From positions 2,106,020-2,170,019 of the forward strand of contig CM044961.1 in the NCBI GenBank assembly GCA_024516035.1: a stretch of 64,000 nucleotides of DNA, read 5' to 3'. The position numbers and the translations under genes are program-made. The DNA is from Bactericera cockerelli. Its lineage: Eukaryota > Arthropoda > Insecta > Hemiptera > Triozidae. A model generated the notes under the pieces. The model was not told the DNA's origin, searched no databases, and was given only the letters and a program-made list of their open reading frames with translations. Shown here piece by piece: positions 31,930-42,434 of this stretch (the stretch's first letter is position 1; each line of letters starts with the position of its first letter).

Positions 31930-33537
31930 TCAGTCATGGTTTAAAAGTCAGGAATTGAGGTGTTAAATTACCTTTCTATTTTTAAATGGGTCGACCTGAA
32001 TTTTATTTGATATTTTTACTTCTAAATGGTTCTTGAGTACTTTATAATACTGTAATATTAAATACAGTATAGTTTTCACCGACCTCAGTAGCTTGATCGA
32101 TAAGGCGGCGGACTTGTAACCTGGAGGTCGGTGGTTCAAGTCCCGGTTTTAGCGTAGATTTAGTAAAGCGAGTTAGAGTAGTTGTGATATCACGAAAGTG
32201 ATTAACACAAATATGATGACTACAGTATAGTTTTCTTTGGACCAATGTTTTTTCTAAATCTCGAATAACTTGATTTCGTTTAATATTTTCGATAACAAGA
32301 ATAGACAGTGTTTGTGTAATGAAAACATGCACTTTTAATTGGCAACATTTTTTTATACAGGGTGGTTTATAAGTGAAATGATTACTTTTATTACGGATTG
32401 ATAATCCTTGCCTAATTTTACACATTCCTCGTTGGTCATATCGAAAAACAAACACCTTAGTTTTGTACAGGGTGAGGCATATTTTTTTTGCAACATCCTG
32501 AATATGGGCACTCAAAGAGACATAAATTTGAACAAAATAATAAACTGAATATGCAAGAAAAACTTTGATTTTTTGTGAAATTAAAAAATTATGGTGTTTT
32601 AACTAAAATAGTCGCATGGACCACCTTGTGGATATTTTCTTAAACCATTAAGTGGTTACTCAAAACTGTCTAAAATTCAACGGGGAGTCCAAATCTGAAA
32701 AGTAAAAAACGAATTTAAAAAGCCATTTCCAATTTTGTGTCAACACCTACCAATTTTTTATTTCAAAATTTAAAATCATTCAGTGTGTGGAAACCAAATT
32801 GAAAATGGCTTCAAAATTGGTGTTCTTTACTTGTTTTTTTTTCCACCAATTCGAAGTCTTCGTTGAAATTTATACAATTTCGAGTATCCCCTTGATAGTT
32901 TAAGAGAATATCTACAGGGTGGTCCATGCAAAAATATTAGTTAAAACACCATAACTTTTTAATTTCACAAAAAATCAATGTTTTTTTTTTGCATATTTAG
33001 TCTTTCCGTTCAATTTTAAGTCTCTTTGACTACCCACATACAGGGTGTTGCAAAAAATATTATGTCTCACCCTGTACAACACTTCAGTTTTGTTATGACC
33101 TACGAAAAAAATGCAGAATTAGGCGAGGATTATCAATCCGTAATAATTTTTTTAAAAAAAAATCGGTGAAAAAAAAAATGAGTCATTATTTCACTTATGA
33201 ACCACCCTGTTTAAATTTTTTGTTGGCAATTCAAAGTGCATGTATGTAATATTTTAGTATGTAACCACCCTGTATGTAATATTTTAGTATTAAAAAGCAC
33301 TCAAAAACCATTTAGAAGTAAAATTATCAAATAAAATTCAGGTCGACCCATTAAAAATCGAAAGTTGATACCTTAAATTCTGAGTTTTAAACCACCCTGT
33401 ACAAAAAAAAATTCATGACTGAAAGCGCATAATTAAGATAATTATGTACCCTTTCTTTTTTTATTTTTCAAAATTTCTTTCAGGGGTCGAATAATTTGAG
33501 GAGTTCAACTTTGATGGGGGCCAATACTGAACACCCT
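31930..33537. repeat. second, diverged TACAGGGTG palindrome
   Basis: Same modules in the same order as the 19.08-20.74 kb palindrome, with more substitutions and with the left end missing: it starts inside the second module (AAAAGTCAGGAATTGAGGTG). The inverted half runs to AACACCCTATG near 33535. A young SINE has inserted in its left arm at 32078-32221. Confidence 0.8.
32078..32221 (+). repeat. tRNA-derived SINE (family A) with perfect target duplication
   Basis: ACCGACCTCAGTAGCTTGAT starts the element. It has a tRNA-like A-box region, the B box GGTTCAAGTCC and a tail with TAGTAAAGCGAG and TGATATCACGAAAGTG. ACAGTATAGTTTTC occurs immediately before (32064-32077) and after (32222-32235), a 14-bp target duplication showing recent insertion. 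Other copies: 22565-22632 (-, partial), 38105-38262 (-, in gene E intron 1), 58330-58452 (-). Confidence 0.85.
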
Positions 33538-33539
33538 AT

Positions 33540-34158
33540 GTCCAGAAACCTGTTCCCTTCATGAGAAGTGTCAGTCTCTGGAAGAGGTGTTCTTGGTTGT
33601 GGAGATCTTCGAGATTACTGGATTCAAAAATCCTAAATCTCCTGTTATCCAACGCGTCACATTCGAAGAGAATGTGTGACTCTCAGTTAGGTGGTAGAAT
33701 TTTTTTTATTATTATTAACCTCGCCTAGTGGTTACCTTCAACTAAAGAATATTAAACTGTTAGCGTAATGGGACTACCTGTCTCGACTCGATAGTCTAAA
33801 TAAGGCACTAATACACTATTATTATAAATTAATAGTTTATTAATTATAAATTAATAGCGCGCGGTGTAGGACTAAATATACCTCAATTATATCAAAAAAT
33901 GGTTTTAATCAAGATTTCCAAGTTGGTTCGATTTTTCGCTCTCCATGGAAGCCTCATTTTGGGTATTCTGAATACATTAGATTACGGAAAAGTCCTACAG
34001 TTCTGCGATCACTAAAATTTTAAAATAAAAAACACCGTTTTATGTTTAATAATTATGTATATTATACAAATTTTACTTTGAAGAAACACTATATTGTATA
34101 AAGATTTTTATCAAATTAAATAAATTCAACATGTTTGACATCTACTATGTAACAATTT
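33540..34158. other. non-coding sequence
   Basis: No supported gene. AT-rich sequence with a short inverted ATTATAAATTAATAG repeat near 33820-33855. Confidence 0.4.
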
Positions 34159-34585
34159 ATACAGGGTCCACCAAAAAAAAGGAGCCACACGAAATATCTA
34201 GGGAACGTATTGAAATTTTAAAAGATGTTAGAACAAGTGTACCATTATATCGAGGGGGAAACCTTTTCTACTAGGTTTTGATTCTTTTATCATTACCAGG
34301 GGCGGTTCTAAGGGAGGTCAACTTTGGAATCTTAAATGGAACTACCCTATTTGTAATACATTTCTGGGCAACAAATTTTCAGAAATGTATTACAAATGGG
34401 GTAGTGCCATTTAAGATTCCAAAGTTGACCCCAAGGGGGCTGACCCTGGTAATGATAAAAAACAAAAAACTAGTGGAAAAGTTTTCTCCCTCGATATAAT
34501 GTTTTACGTGTTTTAGCATCAAAAAAAAATTAAATCTGTTCTCTAGATATTTCCAGTTGCTGCTTTTTTTGGCGGACCCTGTATA
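34159..34585. repeat. 427-bp foldback element (MITE-like)
   Basis: Terminal TACAGGGTCCACCAAAAAAAAGG is inverted at the right end as TTTTTTTGGCGGACCCTGTA. The inner arms are a strong inverted repeat (ATTACCAGGGGCGGTTCTAA against TGACCCTGGTAAT; TCAACTTTGGAATCTTAAAT against its complement; centre near 34370). The 73-residue frame inside is a by-product. It lies just 3' of gene D on the opposite side. Confidence 0.8.
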
Positions 34586-34641
34586 TTCATCATATGAGAC
34601 TATTTATGATTTCATAATAAAGAATTTCATTGAAAAAAAAG

Positions 34642-36314
34642 TCAATGATTTTGAGATGGGTGAGTGTAGTTCACGTCGTGGGGTCTCATTGCTTGGGGTC
34701 TATGGACAGTATGACCTGGACCAGTAGGGGGTGGGCCATGGGTATTATGAATAAGCCATTGACCTTGAGGAGTCACAAGTAGGCTGGTGGGCGGAGCGTC
34801 AAGATGATAAGGAGGAGGAAGAGTTGGCATCTCAGAAGGTATGGGGTACGCGGGGCCGAGAGGACGAGAGTAGGGTCCGTGCGCCTGCGCAGGTGCATGG
34901 TCTGCGCGCGCACTTCTTCGAGTCGGTATGTCTCCGAAGTGGTTGGAGTAGGTGCTGCTCTCAAGAATATAGGGTGGCACAAAGTTGAGGTATGGAGGTG
35001 GTGCTGGAGGAGTTGGAATGTGCTGCCCCAGCTCTAGATTCAAATTAGGACCGTCGGAATTCTCATCCTCTTCCCAGTTGTTATAACCGTCGACTGTGGG
35101 ATGAAGCAAAATGCATATTTTGGACCGAAAAACACAGGGTTCTTAGGACCAAATGTAAATATTTTAAGGGCAAGTCCAACACCTTGTGTACTATTAGGTA
35201 TAGTATAAGACAAAGTTACAGTAGGTCATTTTTCTGTGAGTTAGGTTCCAGAGGTCACATGGACTGTACAATTGTTTCAAGTAATTATGGTCAATTGGTA
35301 GCATATCTGAATACTAAAGATCTAAAATTATTATTTAAAAAATACATTTCATCAAAAGATGAACATATTATTTCCAATATACGATTTTTATTTCTTTAAT
35401 TTCCTTGAATTGTGAATCAGTTTCCTCTGGTAATCTTATGTATCACCACTCACCACTGTAATTTAATATTATATCCTTTTTAACTTTACAAAAAATAAAT
35501 TACATTCAGATGCGATCAAAAACCATGAAAAAACCAACTGTATTTGAAACTGTAAAGAAATTATTTGCGTCTGTCTATTCTGATTTTCCAAGCCTGCCTT
35601 TTGTCATATCAAATAAAGATGTATCTAAGGATGATGTCTACAAGCAACTTCTTAAACAAGAAAACTCTGGATCATGTGGACCGGATGGAGTACCATCAAT
35701 TATCCTAAAACGTGGCGCAGCGCAGCCTGCTTCTCCACACCCTGGGACACCCTGTATGATATAAAGAAAAATCAGGGGCAAATTCTACTCATATATAAAC
35801 ATTGAACATAAATTAGTATCATTTATGGTCAATTAGACAATGTAAGTTCAACCACGGCTTTAAATCCATAGACTGTCAATTGGTTGTTTCAAAAATAACT
35901 CGGGATTTCTGGACTACTGCCCGTATTCCAGAGATCCTGAGTTCAATTTCCGGTTGGAGCAGACTTTCCACACGTGAGGCTTGCATTTCCGGCCTTGATA
36001 AGGCTGGGTGAGGTTAATGTGGGTAGCTGGTACTATTCCCAGCGAATGCTGGGTAAAACCCCGTTCTGACTATATCAAATCAGGACGTTAAAACGAAAAA
36101 AATCAATGGACATAAAAGGAGCCTAGACATTGGATCTGGGCGTCCATATAAATTTTTAACTACCGTGATTTAGGTATCTGTCCATACCTCACGGATACGA
36201 AATTGTATTCGAATAATATGTGTTTCATTTTGGATCACATATTGATGAACAATTCTTACCTTCTATTATGAAGACGGCTACAGAGGCTATCAAAAATATA
36301 TTAAGGTGTCCCAT
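34642..36314 (-). CDS. gene D: two-exon secreted EAR-motif effector candidate (168 aa)
   Basis: Minus strand. Exon 1 is 36314-36260 (MGHLNIFLIASVAVFIIE, phase-1 donor GTAAG). Exon 2 is 35093-34642 after TTCATCCCACAG and runs to TGA. The joined mature start VDGYNNWEEDENSDGPNLNLELG carries LNLEL at residues 36-40, an LxLxL-type EAR motif in the same place as in gene B. The rest is Pro/Tyr-rich with a small basic patch PTRRSARADH and the C-terminal module SLLVTPQGQWLIHNTHGPPP, matching TPNGQYLYG (B) and TKTGEWKILPAGAPPP (E). As in gene B, the second and third coding blocks are one exon. The intron (35094-36259) holds a reverse-transcriptase fragment and a SINE. The opposite orientation indicates a local inversion or duplication with inversion. 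Function inferred as for gene B. Confidence 0.75.
35510..35745 (+). pseudogene. reverse-transcriptase fragment (Jockey-like)
   Basis: Reads TVFETVKKLFASVYSDF then SGSCGPDGVPSIILKRGA, the start of a non-LTR reverse transcriptase (K/C-GPDGVPxxxLK). It ends abruptly near 35745 at a CACCCTGTAT motif. It lies in the gene D intron, antisense to that gene. Confidence 0.65.
35915..36220 (+). repeat. SINE (family D), long copy
   Basis: A tRNA-like head with CCTGAGTTCAATTTCCGG, the core TTTCCGGCCTTGATAAGGCT and GGGTGAGGTTAATGTGG, then a tail with CAATGGACATAAAAGGAGCC and ACCTCACGGATACGAAATT. It interrupts the gene D intron 40 bp from exon 1: the homologous gene C intron reads on (TTTGAATTCACAG) where this copy begins. 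Confidence 0.65.
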
Positions 36315-36445
36315 TGCTAAGGTTGAATCAACTGCTGATGGTAAAAAGAAATGCTACTGTATTTATAAGTTTTTATAGAACGCAATAGAAACTACCAGAC
36401 ACCAGATGTTTTGAGTTCATTAGGCTTGAGCCTTGAGCGAGCTTA
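36315..36445 (-). promoter_or_regulatory. gene D promoter block
   Basis: On the minus strand: GCTCAAGCCTAATGAACTCA, AAACATCTGGTGTCTGGTAG, TTTCTATTGCGTTCTATAAA, then ACTTATAAATACAG (likely TATA box) about 50 bp before the ATG. The first three stretches match gene C and gene B upstream regions in the same order. Confidence 0.65.
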
Positions 36446-37904
36446 TAGTAACATACATATAATTCGGGGAGCCAAAACATATTTGTGGCAGGTTGAAAAT
36501 GGCGAAAGGTTCAGTGCACTGACTCACTGACTCACTGACTGACAGATCTCTTCCCTACTGAAATTTTGAATGGTGATAGAGTTTATTGTGAGAAGGGAAA
36601 AATCTGAAAACCGGAACTTTCGCACTTATCATGTTGTTAAACGGTGTTGGGAGTTAAATGCATGCTGTCTAGGAAGAATACTTAAGTAAAAAATTCCGAT
36701 AAATGAATAATGAAACTTCAAAATAATGAAACTGTGCATGTTTGTGACATGAGCCGCCAACCTTAAAGTTACTAGTTCATTGCCGTGCACATCATTTTAA
36801 TAAAGTTAGTCTAGTGTTTAGTTCTATTGGTTTTTCTAAATCCCGAGTTCGATAGACCAGAAACCGTATTTGGGCTGCACTGGCTACAGTTGACGAGGTT
36901 CTAATTCATCCTCTCAAATCTCCTCAATCCAGTTCTCAACGACCACTCGTTCTAGACCTGAGGAACACTACTGAAGGAACAAAACAATCTAGACCCCCTC
37001 ATTGTAAACGAAAATCAACAACTGCTGATTTTACCCATGCTCCAAATAAACGTCCTCGTCCTCAATCCTAGCTTCCCATGTCCATTTACAAAAAGCGATG
37101 ATATCCCACAAAAACTACTGTTAAAAAAGTCCAAGCTCCAGAAATCCTATTCTAAAGTTTTAGCTAGTGAAAGCAAGAGGTATGAGTGGACCCCGAACAC
37201 CCAAGAACAGAGTAGAAAAAATCCTGCCCCGCTGGGGATCGAACCCAGATCACCGTGCGTGCAAGTGAGTATTTCACCACCGAGCTAATCACGCGCTCTT
37301 CATATGTTACTAATTAGGAAACGAATAACAGTAATATAAATAATAAAAATCAGACAAGGCATGTCAACCCTAATGAACTCAGGACGCTAAGTCTCTTTTC
37401 CTAGTGCTGAGCTACCCCCTAAAGATGTGACGTCATAACACAAGATATCACATACATAGAAATATTTGTTGGCAATAAACAAGTTGTTATACCTCATCAG
37501 TCATAGTAAAATTATTATTGGTAACATTTGCAAATATGTAAACTGTTTCTTTCACGTGTGCATGTCGTGAAATTACTCTTGACAGTCCAGAACTTTCGAG
37601 TATTCTTGAGCTCTAGACTTAATAATAAATTGTAATTTGAGTAAAATCCTGGATTGATGTCGCTTAACAATAGTGACACGATTGCAAGTCCGCCGCCCTA
37701 TCAAGCTACTGAGGTCAGTAACGGAAGGTATCCCTAACAACATACAAATATTTTGTTGGCTGCTGGGCTCCGGGGCCTTCTGCATTTCAAGCTAGTATTT
37801 CACCACTTATAGCAAGTCACGCGCTCTTCATATGTTACTCATTAGGAAACCAATAACAATAATATAAATAATAATTAGACAAGTCACGACAACCCTAATG
37901 AACT
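36446..37904. other. non-coding region with SINE copies and a duplicated promoter segment
   Basis: Holds a family-B SINE (about 37175-37300, -), a partial family-A SINE (about 37680-37730, -), and two copies of a ~110-bp segment: 37290-37400 and 37805-37915, each with CACGCGCTCTTCATATGTTA and CAACCCTAATGAACT. The second copy runs into gene E's promoter. No gene is supported here. Confidence 0.6.
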
Positions 37905-38026
37905 AAAAACGTTTAGTGTCTACTTTTTCTGTCTAGAAAATTCTACTTTCTGTACGGGGATCTACAGTGCCACTTCTCTACATATAAACAGCACTCGCTC
38001 CAACCTAACACATCCACGCTGCAGAA
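37890..38026 (+). promoter_or_regulatory. gene E promoter region
   Basis: CCCTAATGAACTAAAAACGT and TTAGTGTCTAC are a diverged form of the block upstream of genes B-D (CCTAATGAACTCAAAACAT, TGGTGTCTGG). ACATATAAAC at 37980-37989 is a good TATA box about 40 bp before the ATG. The leader CACATCCACGCTGCAGAA resembles gene C's. Confidence 0.55.
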
Positions 38027-40325
38027 ATGGGAGACCTTCCCAATCCTTCTATAGTTCTGATAGCCTCTCTAGCTGTCTTCATAATAACAGGTATTCAGTA
38101 GTTAAAGAAGAAGTTATCATATTTGTGTTAATAATCACTTTCTTGATATCACAATTACTCAAACTCGCTTTACTAAATATCTACGCTGAAACCGGGACTT
38201 GAACCAACGACCTCCAGGTTACAAGTCCGCCGCCTTATCGATCAAGCTACTGAGCTCGGTTTCAATAATTCAGTATATCAGTCAGTATCAAGTTCTGAAT
38301 ATTAGGGTATTGACTGTGCCAAACTAACTGAATTGGCCACTTTTCACTGTGTCAGATGACACCTACTCTGTCAACTTTTGTAGGAAAAAGTTTAGTATAG
38401 TCTTCATTTGGCATTCTCTTCCAAAAAGGTGGAAGAGAATGCCGGTGGCATTAGCACCGCCTTTGATCAAGTTTTGTTTTCTTAATTTCAATATCTATGT
38501 ATGTATATATTCTATGTCATTTGTAAATAAAGCTTGATCCAACAAGCTTAATAATATACATACTATGATTCTATTGACAGGATGATGAGCCTAGCGAATC
38601 AAAAAAAAATTCTGAGATACCTTTTTCTTGGATAAAAACAAAACAATAACTTTGTTCTTCAGTAATTCTATTATTATAATGTCAATTCCAAACAATCACT
38701 AAAAAAAAAAACCTTGATTGACAATGTACATTTCACAGTGGAAGGTGGACAACGTGGTAGATTCAATTACCAGGATGGCGAGGATGATCCCAATCTTGTA
38801 TTAAGCCTAAGATCCGGACCACCCGTATCTAGAAATTCGGGACCCTCCGTCACACAACCCGGCCTACCTGCCCAGCCATTGGGACCTGCGCGAGGACACC
38901 AACACACCCGCAACCCTCGAATACTGTCGGCGTCGCGGGCGCACCCTTATGCTCATCCAGATGATTGGGCCCTCAGGAGGTAAGATATACAGAGTATCCA
39001 GTACTTTTATCTATGTACTACAGTAGCTTACTGTAGTCTGTGTTGTAGCCTGCCCGTCCCGTAGTATGCCTCCCCTCTGATGGGTGAGAAGCTGAGAAGT
39101 GACCCAATACTTCCCAATTAGGTATCTCTTATAAACAAATGTAGCCAAAATTTGAATAGACATTCCGGAATCAGGGGATCGAACCCGGAACTCTCCGCAT
39201 GGTAAGCGAGTATCTTACCACCAAGCTTATTAGGTTCATTCGTTTCGGAGTTCTGTTGATTATGCGTGAATGAATGTAAGTGGGTTTTATACAAGATAAT
39301 TTCACAGAGAAATATTTGTCTAGCTGGGGGCGTCTTGAACAGATACTGAAGAACCAGCCTTGTCAGGCTAAAAGAGAATAATACATATCAGTGGCGCCCC
39401 TGCTAAATTCACAATTTAAAAGACCCCTGATAAAAAGTCTGGCTGGGGGACCATAAACAGGGAATAGACCAGCAGTCTGGCCGGGGGACTATAAACAGGA
39501 AGTAGACCAGCATTGGCTTGGTTCTGGGGGCCCTTGTCAATTATTAGCCTCCTTGTATACTTGTATAGACAGTAGTAGAAGTGCTGAGTCATTCCTCCAC
39601 TGTCTGGCTACCATCGTTCACGACCTATGATGATGATTATTATTAAACAAGTTGGATCAAGTTTTATTTGCAAAATAATGACATAGAATATATACATACA
39701 TAGATATTAAAATTAAGAAACAAAACTTGATCAAGGGCGGTGCTAATGCCAACGGCATTCTCTTCCGTACAACGGCATGATGATACAACTTTCCAACAAA
39801 CAAAAAAAAAAAAACGTTTCATGCTCCACTCGTAAGGATCAAATGAGACAGAACCCCACTGACATCGCAACGCTTTTTAATACTTCCCATTTAAAATTCG
39901 CGACAAAACATTGCGCATCTTTGTGCAACAAAATGTTCAACTCAGTAGGATCCCCGCATTAAAGTGTATGCATTGGGTGCAATACGATTCACAGATCTTG
40001 TATCTCACAGAACGCTGGATTATTTACAAAATCTAATGCCCTGATCACATTCACCAATGTTAGTATTAACCTTACCCAGCCTGTGTGGGCCTGGAAGAAA
40101 TTTTAAAATGTTTATTTTTTGTTGCCCAGACAAATGTCTGATGTAGGATCGAGCAATGTAGGGCAAGGTCAAGCGCAAGCAGTTCAAGGTCAAGCGTACG
40201 GAGCTCAAGGTCATCCTCCTTCTTCTAGTCCTGCAAACTTCTATATTACTAAAACTGGCGAATGGAAAATTCTTCCTGCCGGTGCCCCACCCCCTGCTGG
40301 ATGTGCTCATATTTATAACCCTTAG
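38027..40325 (+). CDS. gene E: three-exon secreted EAR-motif effector candidate (166 aa)
   Basis: Exon 1 is 38027-38090 (MGDLPNPSIVLIASLAVFIIT, three residues longer than the others). Exon 2 is 38739-38979 (TTTCACAG acceptor, GTAAGA donor in phase 2). Exon 3 is 40130-40325 (TTGTTGCCCAG acceptor, TAG at 40323). The three exons join in frame. Mature start VEGGQRGRFNYQDGEDDPNL; LVLSL at residues 41-45 is the LxLxL motif after the usual acidic run. The rest is Pro/Gly/Gln-rich (GQGQAQAVQGQAYGAQG) and ends with the family module FYITKTGEWKILPAGAPPP. This gene has no clear basic cluster. Intron 1 contains a family-A SINE. Exon 2 is flanked by inverted retrotransposon-tail copies. A 50-bp satellite begins within its last codons. 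This gene best shows the complete three-exon structure. Confidence 0.78.
38105..38262 (-). repeat. SINE (family A) in gene E intron 1
   Basis: Antisense copy of the 32078-32221 SINE: TAATCACTTTCTTGATATCA, ACTCGCTTTACTAAAT, GGGACTTGAACCAACGACCT, ATCGATCAAGCTACTGAG. Intact enough to align over its full length. Confidence 0.8.
38400..38556 (+). repeat. non-LTR 3' tail, copy 1 (inverted pair around gene E exon 2)
   Basis: GGAAGAGAATGCCGGTGGCA followed by TTAGCACCGCCTTTGATCAA and ATCTATGTATGTATATATTC ending in AATAAAGC. An inverted copy is at 39645-39770. The coded KRWKRMPVALAPP and the polyadenylation signal suggest the 3' end of a retrotransposon. The two copies could pair and enclose exon 2. 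Confidence 0.65.
39020..39240. repeat. dispersed repeat copy 2 plus tRNA-like fragment
   Basis: About 39020-39122 repeats the 29740-29850 sequence. 39170-39235 holds GGGGATCGAACCCGGAACTC and GGTAAGCGAGTATCTTACC, an antisense tRNA-like SINE piece. Confidence 0.5.
39400..39645 (+). repeat. dispersed repeat shared with 56.4 kb
   Basis: ACTATAAACAGGAAGTAGAC, CAGCATTGGCTTGGTTC, ATTATTAGCCTCCTTGTA and TCATTCCTCCACTGTCTGGC recur at about 56412-56650 in the same order. No coding potential seen. Confidence 0.7.
39645..39770 (-). repeat. non-LTR 3' tail, copy 2 (inverted)
   Basis: Inverted counterpart of 38400-38556: AATATATACATACATAGATA, ACTTGATCAAGGGCGGTGCT, AACGGCATTCTCTTCC. Confidence 0.65.
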
Positions 40326-40880
40326 AACTTAGAGCCCTGAAATAGTAGTTTCAAGGTCATATTTATAACCCTTAGAACTTAGAGCCCTGAAATAGTAGTT
40401 TCAAGGTCATATTTATAACCCTTAGAACTTAGAGCCCTGAAATAGTAGTTTCAAGGTCATATTTATAACCCTTAGAACTTAGAGCCCTGAAATAGTAGTT
40501 TCAAGGTCATATTTATAACCCTTAGAACTTAGAGCCCTGAAATAGTAGTTTCAAGGTCATATTTATAACCCTTAGAACTTAGAGCCCTGAAATAGTAGTT
40601 TCAAGGTCATATTTATAAACCTTAGAACTTAGAGCCACTAGAATAGTAGTTTCAAGGTCATATTTATAAACCTTAGAACTTAGAGCCACTAGAATAGTAG
40701 TTTCAAGGTCATATATATAGAACTTAAAACCCTGGATTAGTAATCTCCAGGTAAAGGTCATATTCATAGAACTTGGAACCCTTGAAATGGTAGTTTTAAG
40801 CTTTTTTTAAGGTAATTTTTATGTAACTTAGCACCCCTGAAATAATAGTTTCAAGGTCATACGTATATCACTTAGAACAG
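40307..40880 (+). repeat. 50-bp tandem satellite starting inside the gene E stop region
   Basis: Unit TCATATTTATAACCCTTAGA plus ACTTAGAGCCCTGAAATAGT plus AGTTTCAAGG, about seven nearly perfect copies (period 50: 40321, 40371, 40421 and so on) followed by increasingly diverged ones to about 40880. The first unit contains the last codons and the stop (TAG, 40323-40325) of gene E, so the array either arose by amplification of the gene's 3' end or supplied it. Confidence 0.9.
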
Positions 40881-42434
40881 CGGTTCCCAACCGGTGGGCG
40901 GCGGCCCGCTTGTGGGCCACTAGCAGCTCGCTACGGGGCCGCGGGTGCTGGCCGAAACTCAAGAAGTAATATTAAAATAGTGCAAAATAAGTACGGTATA
41001 GGCCGCAAAATTGTTTTAAAAATATTATTGGGCCCTCAAGCTAAAAAGGTTAGGAAACGCTGACTTAGAAACTTTGGAATAGGTAGGTCACCGTGTGTAA
41101 AAGTCGGCGCCTTATAGCTCGATCTACTGAGGTCGGTCACTGAGGATGATAATAATAATAATAAATGAAGATAATAAAGAATGTGGAATAAATATAATGT
41201 AAACGGAGAGAAAAGAGAGGAGTTTTTTTGCAGATAAAGATCGGATGCCAAAGTGTTTCTGTGTTTTACTGTCCGAGACAAAGTTTGTGAATTTTCTCGT
41301 TTTCTGTGGTTAAGTTGTTGTTGGGTGTTTGAATGGGGTTAAAAATATTTTACATTATTAAAATAGAACCTAGTCTTGAATAAAATAATTTCCTTTTCTT
41401 TATACGTATTTACATATTATAATTATGTTTAATTTTATTGAAAATAAAATGTGAGAATTGATTTTATTTTGTTTATTAAAAAATCTTTTGTACATGATTT
41501 AGAATGAATGAAATAATTTTAAAGTTGGTATACTAAGCAAACAAATATTATCAACAAGTGAAACAACAAAAGGAAAAAAATATGATCTATCAGGAAAGGA
41601 GCTATCCATGGTGTATAACGGAGCAAAAGTTACTCTTGTGCCGATTGTACTGACATGGGATGGTTTACTCACCAAATATTTCAAGAAACACATGAACACC
41701 TTGAGTATTAATATAAGAATACAAGCATACATACAAAATGTGGTTTTAAAGAGAACATTGGAAAGTATAAGGATAGACTCTACAAGAGTCAGAATGAAAA
41801 TATTGATGAGGAGATTGTAGAGGAACTGCTAGTAGCATCAGCAGACCTCTAATGTTTTAAAATGTTGTCAAAAAAATATATTTAAAAACAAGTATTAAGA
41901 ATCTCACTAATTTTTAATATATAAATTATAATAATTATGTAGGTAGGTATATTAAAATTATTCCATATTGTGAGCATTTTATATTAAAAAATCCTTTGCT
42001 TTATGGTTCCTCGTATTAAATTGAGGTTTTCTGGTTTTGTTTGAATTCTAAATTAAAATATTCCGCTCAGGCTTGACGAAGGCTGTGCTTGAGGGATGAG
42101 GAAGGTGAGGGTCTACCCTGAATCAACCCGCCCTCTGCCCAATTGTCAATATTACGAGTATTTTATAAATGACTGAATCACAGGCTCCCACAAGGTTGCA
42201 ATTAACATTCAAATTTCATTAGTTTCCCTAAAAATGATTTTTCCTTGTTTCAATAATAAATTGATACAATATGATTTTAATTGGTTTAAATTTCCAATTA
42301 TTTTCATCATTATTTTTAATCTAGATATAGATTTATTTACAGGAAGTACAGAAATAGCCTGCAGTTTTAATTTTGAGTTCCTGAAACCAAAGGCACTACC
42401 TGGAAATACTAGCGTGGAAAGGCAACTTTACGTC
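40881..42434. other. mostly non-coding stretch
   Basis: Contains an antisense partial family-A SINE (about 41085-41145) and AT-rich sequence. The only frame with protein-like character is 41514-41819, listed separately. Confidence 0.5.
41514..41819 (+). pseudogene. unidentified retroelement-like ORF fragment
   Basis: A short frame reads ILSTSETTKGKKYDLSGKEL, VTLVPIVLTWDGLLTKYF, and IQAYIQNVVLKRTLESIRID to the stop at 41817-41819. The phrase VPIVLTWDG-xxTKY and AYIQ-xVLKKTLES resembles orphan frames seen beside reverse transcriptases in arthropod genomes, but I cannot assign a family. No start context or introns seen. Confidence 0.35.

Noticed and set aside
40307..40880. CRISPR array
   Set aside because: Contiguous 50-bp tandem units without unique spacers, in eukaryotic DNA.
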